Source: Basidiobolus meristosporus CBS 931.73 (lineage: Eukaryota; Basidiobolomycota; Basidiobolomycetes; Basidiobolales; Basidiobolaceae). From it: a stretch of DNA of 26,829 nucleotides. The translations under genes were made by a program, and so were the position numbers. The notes beneath the pieces were generated by a model. It saw only the letters and a program-made list of their open reading frames with translations, made no database searches and was not told the origin of the DNA. This document shows, in pieces, positions 18,129-26,829 of the stretch (positions are counted from its first letter, which is position 1; each line of letters begins with the position of its first letter). The stretch spans positions 1-26,829 of the forward strand of contig MCFE01000911.1 of assembly GCA_002104905.1 (NCBI GenBank), read 5' to 3'.

Positions 18129-19436
18129 ATCCCCCAGCTAACTTGGAGCACTGTGAAGCCTGCATATATGGGAAACAAGTCAGATAAGCGTTCAAGTGCT
18201 CTGGGTTAATTAAAACTAACAAAAAATTAGATCTAATTCACTCAGATCTGTGTTGACCTATGCAAAATTTGTCCTTAGGTGGGATGGTGTATTTGATCAC
18301 ATTTATTGATGCTTATACAAGATACATGTGGGTTTACTTCATGGAGAGAAAGGAAAAAAGCTCTGTCTAAGCTCAGGGATTTCAAAGCCATGGTGGAGAG
18401 AGAAACTGGTGAAAAAATCAAGCAAATATGCTCTGACAATGGTGGTGAATATACCTCAAAACTCTTCATTCACTTTGGCAAAATTCATGGGATAGAGCAA
18501 GAGACAACCATACCATTCTCCTCACAGCAAAATGGAGAAGCAGAATGTGCTTACAGATCAATAGTTGATATGACAAGGTCTATGATCCATGATCAAGAAT
18601 TATTCTATAATTTTTGGGCAGAATCAGTTGCCACTGCTGTATACCTTAAAAATAGGAGTTATAACAGAATACTTTGTGATTCTACTCCACTTGAAGCATG
18701 GTATGGGTACAGACCAAGTGCAGAGCATCTAAAAATATTTTGGTGTACTGTATATGCCAAGAAACTGCCCAGAAATCAGTCAAAATATGAGCCAAAAATT
18801 GTAACATGCATATTTTTGGGCTACTGCAATGAGAGTAAGGCATACAGTCTCTACAATACCAAAGCAAAGAAGCTGATCAAGTCCAGGGATGTGTTGCTTG
18901 ATGAAAATTCAAAATTTTCACACAATATGACTTCAGATGATGACAAAAATTTGTTCTCAAGTACACCAATTGTCAGGATGGAATCAGAGCAAAGCAATGA
19001 AAATTTTTTCACTCCAGAGAGCTCCACAACCATGGTTCAGCCAGAATCGGTGTCTAGGAATATCCCGGAAGTGATCATTCCAGTATCAAATGCCAGGATA
19101 TCCAACCAGACAAGAAATAGCCCAAAGTACTATATCAATGAGGATACAAACTTAGCCTATGCCTATTCAGTCCATATTGATGAGCCCCATACTGTAAAAG
19201 AGGCCCTAAATATCCCTCAGACAATGCTTTGTAGATCTTCAATGACTGAGGAATATTAGGCCCTGATGGAAAATCAAACCTGGGACTTGGCCTAATTACC
19301 AAACAGCCAAAAATAAATTGGATGCAGATGGGTCTTCAAGAAAAAATACAAGGCTGATGGTACAATTAAAAGATAAAATGCAAGACTTGTGACCAAAGAA
19401 TACTCTCAAACAAAAGGACTTGACTATACTGATACC
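18129..19436 (+). pseudogene. Copia B integrase and start of RT, first unit
   Basis: The CEACIYGKQ zinc cysteines and the first Asp region (ITFID) are in a disrupted stretch to about 18350. A 1-base shift in an A-run near 18353 restores an open frame (18306-19258). This carries the second Asp (CSDNGGEY), the catalytic Glu region (SQQNGEAECAYRS) and the integrase C-terminal part (YGYRPSAEHLKIF, then FLGYCNESKAYSLYN), with the linker to RT. This is the region deleted in copia A. A TAG at 19257-19259 sits where a Gln codon is expected (EEYQALMEN). The RT start then continues with stops until DYTDT, where a duplicated unit begins. Confidence 0.85.
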
Positions 19437-20879
19437 TAAACACTTCATCCACTTCTGCAAAATTCATGGGATAATGCAAAAGACTACTGTATCATACCCC
19501 CCACAGCAAAATGGAGTGGCAGAACATGCAAACTGATCAATAAATGGTATTGCAAGATCTTAATCCATGATCAAAAATTATCCTATGATTTTGGGCAGAA
19601 TCAGTTGCCCCAGCAGTATACCTTAAAAATGGGAGTGATAACCAAATACTTTGTGATTCTACTCCTTATGAAGCAGGGTATGGATACAGACTAAGTGTAG
19701 AGCATCTCAGAATTTATGGGTGTACAGCATATGCCAAGAAAATGCCTGGAAATCAATCAAAACTTGAGCCAAATACTGTTAAATACATGTTTTGGGCTAC
19801 TGCAATGAGAGTAAGGTATACAGACTTGATAATACCAAGGCAAAAAAGCTGATCAAGTCCAGGGATGTGTTGTCTGATGAAAACTCAAAATGCTGACATA
19901 AAATTACATCAAAGGATGGCAAAAATTTGATTGCAAGTCCACCAATAGTCAGGATTGAGTCAGAGCAAAACAATGAGAACTATGCCTATTCAGTCCATAT
20001 TGATGAGCCCCAGACTGTAAAAGAGGCCCTAAATAGCCCTCAGACAAATTTTTGGAGATCTGCAATGACTGAGGCATATCAGGCCCTAATGGAAAATCAA
20101 ACTTGGGACTTAGTCAAATTACCAATCAACCAATCATCAATTGGATGCAGATGGGTCTTCAAGGCAAAATACAAGGCTGATGGTGCAATTGAAAGATACA
20201 AAGCAAGACTTGTAGCCAAAGAATACTCTCAAACAAAAGGACTTGACTATACTGAGATCTTTGCACTGATAGCCAAGTTTAATTCCATCAGATTAATATT
20301 GGCTATTGCAGCCAAATATAAGTTTTTTATTCATCAAATGGATGTAAAAACTGCATTTTTGAATGGAGAACTTGATTAGGACATGTATATGGACCAGCCT
20401 GATAGGTTTGCTGACCAAGATAACCCCTATTTGGTCTGCAAGCTTAAAAATTCTCTATATGATCTCAAACAATCACCAAGAGCCTGGAATTGCAAGAGGG
20501 ATTTATATTTAGAATCTTTGAGTATCAAAAGGAGTAATGCTGACTATAGTATATACTATAAGCCAGATAGAGCAAATTCAGTTCTATTAGCTCTATATGT
20601 GGATGATCTTATTACAGCTCCCAATAACCTAAAAACATTAGAAGAGACTATATCCAGCCTATATAAAGAGTCAAGATGTCCAATTTAGGAGAACTCAGTT
20701 ACTACTTAGGGATAAAGTTTTCCATAGACAGAGGTACCCACACTATCACCCTAAGCCAATCCAAGTATATTCAAGATATACTAAAGAAGTACCAAATGGA
20801 AAACTGTAAACTGGCAGCTACCCCAATGAAGATAAACCTTGACTTGGTCAAAACTCAACAAAGAATGAGAAGTATATAG
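19437..20879 (+). pseudogene. Copia B second integrase remnant and RT
   Basis: From about 19437 the sequence returns to the integrase (HFIHFCKIHG, then PQQNGVAEHA), so the integrase-RT junction is duplicated in tandem with a period of about 970 bp. The second integrase unit is riddled with stops. From 19927 the RT frame is good: [36 protein letters not shown], a TAG at 20377-20379, then YDLKQSPRAW and an intact YVDD (about 20597-20608). A frameshift near 20676-20688 leads to YYLGIKFSIDRG and LAATPM. Similarity to copia stops at about 20879, without RNase H or a 3' LTR. Confidence 0.85.
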
Positions 20880-20966
20880 TTTACTTGCTCTTTGAATAAC
20901 TTTGCATATCATCAAGTCTCTAAGAACAACTTTATATCAAATCACCTAATGATATGCAGCAGATTA

Positions 20967-20998
20967 TTGATGTCAGTACACTTATGTACTGACATCAA
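20967..20998. repeat. Perfect 14-bp inverted repeat with 4-nt loop
   Basis: TTGATGTCAGTACA, loop CTTA, then TGTACTGACATCAA. The arms pair without mismatch. It lies about 90 bp beyond the end of recognisable copia B. It could form a cruciform or RNA hairpin. No T-run follows, and its role is unknown. Confidence 0.85.
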
Positions 20999-21333
20999 CT
21001 TAGATACTCAGAACCTAGCTTACAAACTTCAGTATTTCCAGCCCAAAGTCTTTGTCAGGATTGACTTCGTATATTTTCATCAAGATGACGAATGCCCGAA
21101 ATTGAAATTTCTTGCAATTGATCACAAAACCTTTCGAAGATATAAAATCTACGGAATTGTTAGTCTTACAATCAATTGGCTAGGCGGAAGCACACTAAGA
21201 AATTGAACAATATATACCTGGATACTCTGCGCGAGAACCTCAATATTCGAGTTTTTCATTGGTGGTTTACAGAATATAGCGCAACAACATGGTGATACGA
21301 ATGATTCGAGTATTTGGACCAAGAACACCACAT

Positions 21334-21546
21334 CTAGTTGTTCAAGTGGTCATATAACACCAAACAGCCGAAACAGCCGAAACAGCCGACATTGTACTGC
21401 TCAGTTGTTACGTACAAGGCATTTGTTGAACCAAAGAGCACACCCACCGCACATCCACTGCAAATGGCAATAAACCAGTACATATAGAGCTGATTCGGTG
21501 GGCCGAAATTGGTGATGTCTACCGCTTTATTTGGTGAAGCAGGCAT
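21334..21546 (-). CDS. Possible small single-pass membrane protein (70 aa), doubtful
   Basis: The minus-strand ORF starts MPASPNKAVDITNFG at 21546. It has a hydrophobic stretch of about 20 residues (YWFIAICSGCAVGVLFG, residues 22-43) after a short polar N-terminus, like small inner-membrane subunits. The C-terminal part (CGCFGC-type) falls in the AAACAGCCG repeat and is not credible as conserved protein, so an exon may end before it. It would be divergent from the ferroportin gene, with 279 bp between the two starts. I do not recognise a family. It may be spurious. Confidence 0.3.
   Translation of the reverse strand: MPASPNKAVDITNFGPPNQLYMYWFIAICSGCAVGVLFGSTNALYVTTEQYNVGCFGCFGCLVLYDHLNN
21362..21388. 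repeat. Tandem repeat (AAACAGCCG)3
   Basis: Three perfect 9-bp units, followed by a partial match. Confidence 0.85.
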
Positions 21547-21825
21547 GAATGGATGTTGATGGGATGTTGACGATCGTTATCCGTTGATTCGTCCGCTGGT
21601 CGGCCATGGTAAGTTCTACGGCTGGCCAATTCAAGCCAATCTATACCGGATTCATCGATATGGGTCACGCGATTAGCCAATAGCTCCTCTATCAACAATG
21701 CCAGTGAATCACCTTTTCTGTCAAGAGCCACTCTGCTACCAATATGCGGGCGCTGCTCGAGTATATATGTGTGCACCATCCACTGGTGCGCCACACAATC
21801 ATTGTTAGTTTGCGATTTACCTGAT

Positions 21826-23528
21826 ATGAAAGCTACCGAGCGAGAGCAGATGCAGGAGCGGTCTGCGTTGTTAGCTGAGCATGCGCCTAGAAGGGAGCAT
21901 CAGGTCCCGTATATTTGGCTTTACTTGTACCACACCTTCAAGTATGTTCCTATCTTTCCCGTCTCTTCATCCCTGTACTGATGTCGACACTTTGCATGGC
22001 AGCACCTGGAGCGATCGGTTTTACGAGTTTGCCACCTTTGTATTTATCATGGATATCTTCAAGAACACGCTGCTTCCCTCCTCCCTGTACGGCTTCGTTT
22101 TCACCGCCTCTGGGATTCTTTTGAGTAGCTCGGTTGGGAAGTGGATTGACCGGACTCCCAGGCTTCGAGGTAGTACTGCTTAGGTATCCTCGGGGGTCTA
22201 GCAACTAACGTGCGATTCCCTTGTAGCCATTCAGGTTTTCGTTCCAATCAAGCGACTCAGTGTGGCTTTGATATCACTTGGCTTCATTGTCCTCTTTGCA
22301 TTTTACGACTATGAAGTCATCCCCGACAGTGCAAAGCCGATGTGTTACACAATCTTTGGTGCCATCGTCCTGCTCGGTGGTACGCTGAAATTGGCCAGCG
22401 TTGGCGCCAGCATTGTGGTGGAGAAGGATTGGCTTGTGGTGATCGCGCAGTCCGATTCCGTCATACTTACGCGTGAGTGCATGGTTGTTTTCGGTGGTCA
22501 CCGATCGTAGGCTCATTAGATGTTGTTAGGCGCAAACTCTTTCATGCGGCGTATCGAGCTTGTCAATAAGATGATCACCCCGCTGGCTTTTGGCCTGATC
22601 GTCTCGCTACGATCCACGATGTTCTGCGTCGTCTTCACGGGCATCTGGTCCATCTTCTCGATGGTGTGTGAGCTGTATCTGATCAGGAAGGTGTACGACA
22701 GCATTCCCTGGCTGTCGGAGACCAAAGAGCCAACATTGGCCCAGTACTTCAGTATCGTCAACCACGAAGATGGTGCTGAGCTAGGGGAGCAGCTGGATAG
22801 ACGAGAATCTGAACCGTGGCCCCGACGCCTGTACAATGATTGGCTGGAGTACTACAAGCATCCCATATTCGCCGGTAAGTGTCTCAGAGGCTGCGGAGTG
22901 TTGATGGCGTACTAACGGGGCTGCTTAGTATCCCTTTCGTATGCGATGGTGTACATGTCGGTTTTGAGCGTCGCTGGCACCATGGTTTCTTGGCTCAAGT
23001 GGAGAGGCTACTCGGACTCCTCGGTTGGCATCATGCGCAGTGTTATGGCGCTGCTGGCCATCCTTGGGACATTCCTGATGCCCCTAATGTCGCGTTTCTT
23101 GGGATTAATGAAAACGGCCCAGATCGCAGTGAGTCTGGAGTGGGTCGCGCTGATCCCAGTGATCATCACATTCTCCTTGAGCCCCAGCTGGCTCACCACT
23201 GTACTACTCATTGGCGGTATCTCGCTCTCGCGAACCTGCGTGTGGATATTCGATCTTAGCCAGATGCAGATTCTCCAGGAGCAAATTTCCAACGGCCAGA
23301 CTGGGCTCATCCATGGCTGGCACTTCACGTTGTGCAACTTGTTTGATCTTGGCCAGTTTCTTTTGACCATCATCTGGAGTGATCCGCGTATCTTCAAGAT
23401 CCCAGCCATGGTTTCATTTTGCATGGTCTTCTTGGCCGCTTGTACATTCACTAGGTAAGCGTCGGCTGCTGATTTGGTCAATTTGGTTGCTAACGTGTGG
23501 TTCTAGATTTTACTACCGGTCCTCCTAG
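21826..23528 (+). CDS. Ferroportin-family iron exporter (SLC40A1-like), six exons, 473 aa
   Basis: Exons: 21826-21941, 22003-22169, 22227-22472, 22530-22874, 22929-23454, 23507-23528. Introns are 61, 57, 57, 54 and 52 nt; all are GT..AG, most have CTAAC-like branch sites, and all phases join without a stop. The protein is a multi-pass (about 10-12 helices) major-facilitator-fold transporter of the FPN1 family, which exports Fe2+ across a membrane. Family signatures: LYLYHTFNTWSDRFYEFA near residue 33 (human STWGDRMWHFA), GKWIDRTPRLR after helix 2, VEKDWLVVIA, then MRRIELVNKMITPLAFG. The C-terminal half has WIFDLSQMQILQE and the GLIHGW loop. The Asp of TWSDR, equivalent to a metal-site Asp, is kept. 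The hepcidin-binding Cys of vertebrates is absent. It is shorter than human ferroportin (571 aa), mainly in the loop of the second half. Plasma-membrane versus vacuolar location cannot be told. The start is the first in-frame ATG of exon 1. Confidence 0.9.
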
Positions 23529-23880
23529 ACGGCTGTTCTGTATACTGTATAAATAACCCCTATGCCTCCCATAAACGACAATAGACCAAAGATAGTAGAA
23601 CACCATTCCTTCGGTGGAATCTTCCGCACTTGCCTTATGGTGGAATCTTCTGGACTTACTGCTTTTGACTTCGGATGTGAGGAGGGAGCGTATTATTCCG
23701 AGGATAACGGTTGTTGGTAGTTCATGAACCACAAATAGTAATATATAAATCAATAGTACGCAGATGCGGTTAATCGATGGTGAAATCGGCTTAGTCGAGT
23801 GCGTGACTGATCACTGGCCGGTGTGGTTGATCTGATCACAGAATCTGAGATTTATTAAAGCCCAACGGTCTGGCGACATC

Positions 23881-23936
23881 GTATTGGTGGCTATGCCTAG
23901 AATCCATTGTATTGGTGGCTATACCTAGAACCCCAT
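23881..23936. repeat. Two tandem 28-bp units (GTATTGGTGGCTAT...)
   Basis: GTATTGGTGGCTATGCCTAG and GTATTGGTGGCTATACCTAG start 28 bp apart, with one difference in the shared core. Confidence 0.8.
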
Positions 23937-24641
23937 GATTCATATCATCTGCAGTAGATACACTGTAACGATTATCTCGCACAAAGCAAGCATGAGATGC
24001 GAAACAGTTTCACGTAGAGATTAGAGAACAAAACAATCGATTGTTGATGCAGTGTGGTGAGCATTGGCAGCCAACTAACTCGTACCAACAACCCATTGAT
24101 GATTAAAGCCACATTCATTTCCGCCACGCAAGAATTCCGTGAAACAAACTACATGGTGATCTGCAGCCTTTGCCGCGACTTACCGTTATCCCTTGTTTGA
24201 TGGATATTCTCTATCCATGATGTCAACATTTTCTATCTGTCCGCTGGAAGTTCATCACGCAGATGAAGGGCCTACAGGTGCATGGTAATGGCTGGAGATA
24301 GTCCGAAATGCACAGCACTACAGTCAGGGGAAGGTGATAACGGTCATTGATATTGATCCTTACTGGAATCATACCTCACTGATTCCTAAAACGATGGGAA
24401 TAAGCTTCTGTTTCGTTAAACGAGTTGGCTTTGTGACTCGATGTTTTCTGTTCATGCACGATTGGTGCACATGTGACGAGATTCTGGAGAACCAACAGTC
24501 ACACTTATAAATGTACATTAACTTGTTTCTGTACGAATAATATTTCCTAGTGTTACTATACTCTATCGTGCAGTCCTTTGATTCTTCCTTCCTTTAGTTC
24601 AAGTGCCATTCCATCGACTTTTCTCGGTCGTTTGAGATTTA

Positions 24642-24668
24642 TCTCTCTCTCTCTCTCTCTCTCTCTCT
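24642..24668 (+). repeat. CT microsatellite upstream of the Ssd1-like gene
   Basis: About 13 TC units, ending 105 bp before the start codon. Pyrimidine-rich tracts at this position are frequent in fungal promoters, so a promoter or transcript-start role is possible. Confidence 0.85.
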
Positions 24669-24773
24669 TCATACCCTAAACTGCTTTCATTCATTAAATC
24701 GATATTCCCTATATTATAGAAGCGCACTCACTAGTCTTCGCCACTCTATCCACTTCATTTGATATACACAAGA

Positions 24774-26829
24774 ATGAGCTCCTACTATCAGAGTGAAACT
24801 AAGCTTGGTCAGCTAACTTCACAAAATCCCAGTGAAGAAAGCCTCTATCCTGTTCAACCCGTCACAACTTGGAGTATTTCGCAGGTAAGAGCCAGGAATT
24901 TCCTGTGTAGATCCACCATATGGAAAGAAATCTAACTTCTCTATTAAAGGAGAAGTCATTTTCCTCAAGACCTTATGATTCACATGGCCAATCCGGGTCC
25001 GGCCTCCTTCCTCACGATAAGCTAAGCCAACTGAAGCATAATTCTCACAGCTCTGCCTTCAGGGGATTCCCGCATTACTCTGAGGGTGCAAGCACTCGGT
25101 TCAATGCTGATAGGCCCAGCGTTCTAGGATCCCAAAATTCAGGAGTAAACCTGAATGGACGTCGCATGAGTCTTCCCTTCGGAAATAGTAGGTCTCAGGA
25201 TCATCACCGCCTTTCCAGACTAGATACACACCTTCACCTCCCAGGTCTGGGTGATTTGCATTCACCTGAGCTAGCCCAACCGAAGCTTCCGAACTTCCTG
25301 TTGAGTGGAGACTATGATTCGCCAGATCTAGAGCATTCAATATATGCGGATTTCTTGAAAAGCACGACAAGCCGGCACCCATGGGAGAATATATCTTCTC
25401 CCTATTCTCATTTGTCTCATATGAATACCTCCAGTCTGCATAAAGCAAGCGGAAGAACGCCTGGGCAACCTCACCAACAACAGTGGGGTATGAGTCACAG
25501 CCATCAAATGAGTGCCGAATTGAATGGACGCTATATTTTCAACCCCGAGAACAATTCCCATACAATATCCGACAGCTTGTGGGATCCGAAGGGCTCCAAT
25601 ACTGAACTGAAGTACCAAGGTGAGTTGAACCTAGTCCGAATGTGTGGATAGACTTGCTAACCAGGCTCTTTGCTGATATGGTGTAGCAAACCAAATCCTC
25701 TCTTTGTTGCACTCCCAAGCACCACCGTATGACTTGAATCAAGAGCAGTATTCACATTCGGGTATGTTGGTTTGAAATCGCTAGAGCTCTTTATGCCCAA
25801 AGGCTTATTTTCTTGCGTATCTCTTTTATTCGTACCAACAGGTTATCCACTTAAACAGACTGGTCACGGTATTGTGAATCCCTTAGTATCCCATTTCGCA
25901 GTTTGGTCACTAATCCATGTACTTACCACAGATCAAAATCGGAAATTCCTCTTCGATAAATACTACTCCGAGGAAGTCCTGGCGGAAGGGTTGCAATTGG
26001 GAACTGTTCTAAAAGGGATTTTAAGAATAAATAAACGAAATCGCTCGGATGCGTATGTCGTCACAGAGGAGCTCGATCAGGATGTGTACATTTGTGGCAA
26101 TCGATTGAGAAACCGTGGCTTAGAGGGTGATACAGTGGCCATTACTCTATTAGACCAGCAGCAGGTACAAAGAACTCGTCAGCAGCGTAACCGAGAGGCA
26201 GAAAGACGCGGTAGAAAGATCAAAGCCACCGACGAAGAGAATGATACCGAGCCAAAATACTATGGTCAGGTAGTCGCCATTTTGCAGCGCGGCGGAGGCA
26301 ACGTATATTCTGGGACATTAATGCTGAACCGGCCGAACTCGAAATGTCACGACTCCGAACAGCCGAAAAACCCTTCGAAGGAGCTGGAAAAGCCGACCAT
26401 GAAGAAACCTCGTATTGTGTGGTTCAAACCATCCGACAAAAGACTACCGTTGATGGTTCTTCCTATTGATGAAGCCCCGCCAAATTATATGGAGGACCAT
26501 GTGGAGCATTCGAAACAAATATTTCTGGTTTCTATCAAGCGCTGGCCTCCTACCACTCTACATCCGTTTGCTACCCTAGTCGGAAAGCTCGGGAGCATCG
26601 GGGATATCGAAGCCGAGACTGCCGCCATTCTGGCTGATAATGACATTACCACCGAAGACTTTGACGAAAGCGTACAAAACTGTCTTCCGGCCATGCCTTG
26701 GTCAATCCCAGCGAGTGAATACCAATCGAGAAAAGATCTACGGGAAGATCGCATCTTCACCATCGATCCATCAACCGCCAAAGATCTGGATGATGCTGTG
26801 TCTGCAAGCGACTTGAAGATGGAAACTTC
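24774..26829 (+). CDS. Ssd1/Dis3L2-family RNA-binding protein, 5' part (593 codons visible)
   Basis: Exons: 24774-24884, 24950-25619, 25687-25761, 25842-25868, 25932 to beyond the right edge. Introns are 65, 67, 80 and 63 nt; all are GT..AG and the phases agree. The N-terminal 290 residues or so are low-complexity (Ser, His, Gln, Asn) and disordered, as in Ssd1. Cold-shock domain 1 follows (LGTVLKGILRINKRNRSDAYV, then VYICGNRLRNRGLEGDTVA), then a basic linker, cold-shock domain 2 (YYGQVVAILQRGGGNVYSGT) and the conserved RIVWFKPSDKRLPL and SIKRWPPTTLHPF. The RNB domain begins near residue 565 with FTIDPSTAKDLDDA, keeping D573, D579, D581 and D582. Ssd1 binds mRNA 5' leaders and controls translation of cell-wall proteins; Dis3L2 degrades RNA 3' to 5'. 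The long disordered N-terminus and linkers favour Ssd1. The C-terminal part is outside the window. Confidence 0.88.

Larger units (their letters stand above)
10513..20879 (+). mobile_element. Copia B: degenerate Ty1/copia retrotransposon split by gypsy-2
   Basis: The order is LTR 10513-10856, PBS, gag to 11377, then gypsy-2 (11378-17295), then gag, protease, integrase and RT to about 20879. It has many stops and frameshifts and an internal duplication of the integrase-RT junction. RNase H and the 3' LTR are missing, so the copy is 3'-truncated. Its frame-level similarity to copia A is high across shared parts, so both belong to one family. The span includes gypsy-2, a separate element. Confidence 0.88.
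20880..21825. other. Non-transposon spacer between copia B and the ferroportin gene
   Basis: No convincing long gene is seen. It holds a perfect hairpin (20967-20998), a 9-bp tandem repeat (21362-21388) and a small minus-strand ORF (21334-21546). The right-hand part must contain the promoter of the gene starting at 21826. An open frame at 20892-21206 has no recognisable motif. No tRNA was found. Confidence 0.6.
23529..24773. other. Intergenic region: ferroportin 3' end and Ssd1-like promoter
   Basis: No gene is recognised. A possible polyadenylation context (CTGTATAAATAACC) lies just after the ferroportin stop. GGTGGAATCTTC occurs at 23613-23624 and 23639-23650. Two 28-bp units starting GTATTGGTGGCTAT lie at 23881-23936. 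A CT microsatellite is at 24642-24668. The long 5' region is consistent with the extended leaders often found in front of regulatory genes, but nothing here proves that. Confidence 0.6.

Noticed and set aside
20892-21206. 104-codon frame after copia B
   Set aside because: No domain or similarity to copia or a host family is recognised, it runs through the hairpin, and its composition is AT-driven.
22473-22510. Alternative acceptor at 22510 for ferroportin intron 3
   Set aside because: The 22529 acceptor gives LTRANSFMRRIE, which fits the conserved family sequence; the earlier site inserts unrelated residues and makes a 38-nt intron.
24885-24910. Alternative first intron of the Ssd1-like gene ending at 24910
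   Set aside because: It would be only 26 nt with no branch site. The 24885-24949 intron has a CTAAC branch and keeps phase 0.
1-26829. CRISPR arrays, rRNA, tRNA genes or bacterial operon signals
   Set aside because: No spaced short repeats, conserved rRNA segments or tRNA A/B boxes were seen; introns and LTR elements point to a eukaryotic chromosome.

Overview
The window looks like part of a fungal nuclear genome. The two host genes are split by short introns (51-80 nt) with GT..AG ends and clear CTAAC-type branch sites, and the rest is a dense nest of LTR retrotransposons. The lineage cannot be fixed from this sequence. A ferroportin homologue, and an Ssd1-like protein that keeps the aspartate cluster of the RNB domain, would fit an early-diverging (Mucoromycota-like) fungus, but this is inference.

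Bases 1 to about 20,880 are a transposon nest. Two old, related Ty1/copia elements lie head to head: copia A on the minus strand (1-2485 plus 9264-9775, running out of the left edge) and copia B on the plus strand (10513-11377 plus 17296-20879). Between their LTRs lie a tandemly duplicated LTR-gag unit and a small LTR/RT mosaic. Each copia gag is split by a younger Ty3/gypsy element with paired LTRs and a perfect 5-bp target-site duplication. Gypsy-1 (2486-9258, plus, TSD CATTC, 387-bp LTRs differing at 3 sites) carries gag, pol and an extra frame downstream of integrase. It is full of stop codons that look like C-to-T changes, and it has lost catalytic residues in both RT and integrase. Gypsy-2 (11378-17295, minus, TSD CAGGG, 697-bp LTRs with about 8 differences) is a chromovirus with nearly intact coding capacity. 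Its only visible break is a -1 frame change between RNase H and integrase. Each copia copy preserves the empty site of the insertion in the other copy, which confirms the nesting.

From about 20,880 to 21,825 the sequence is non-transposon DNA with a perfect 14-bp hairpin, a 9-bp tandem repeat and a doubtful small membrane-protein ORF on the minus strand. A six-exon ferroportin-family iron exporter gene lies at 21826-23528 (plus). A non-coding stretch of about 1.2 kb with short repeats and a CT microsatellite leads to the 5' part of an Ssd1/Dis3L2-family RNA-binding protein gene (24774 to the right edge; five exons visible), cut off just after the start of its RNB domain. The two host genes do not appear to be functionally linked.
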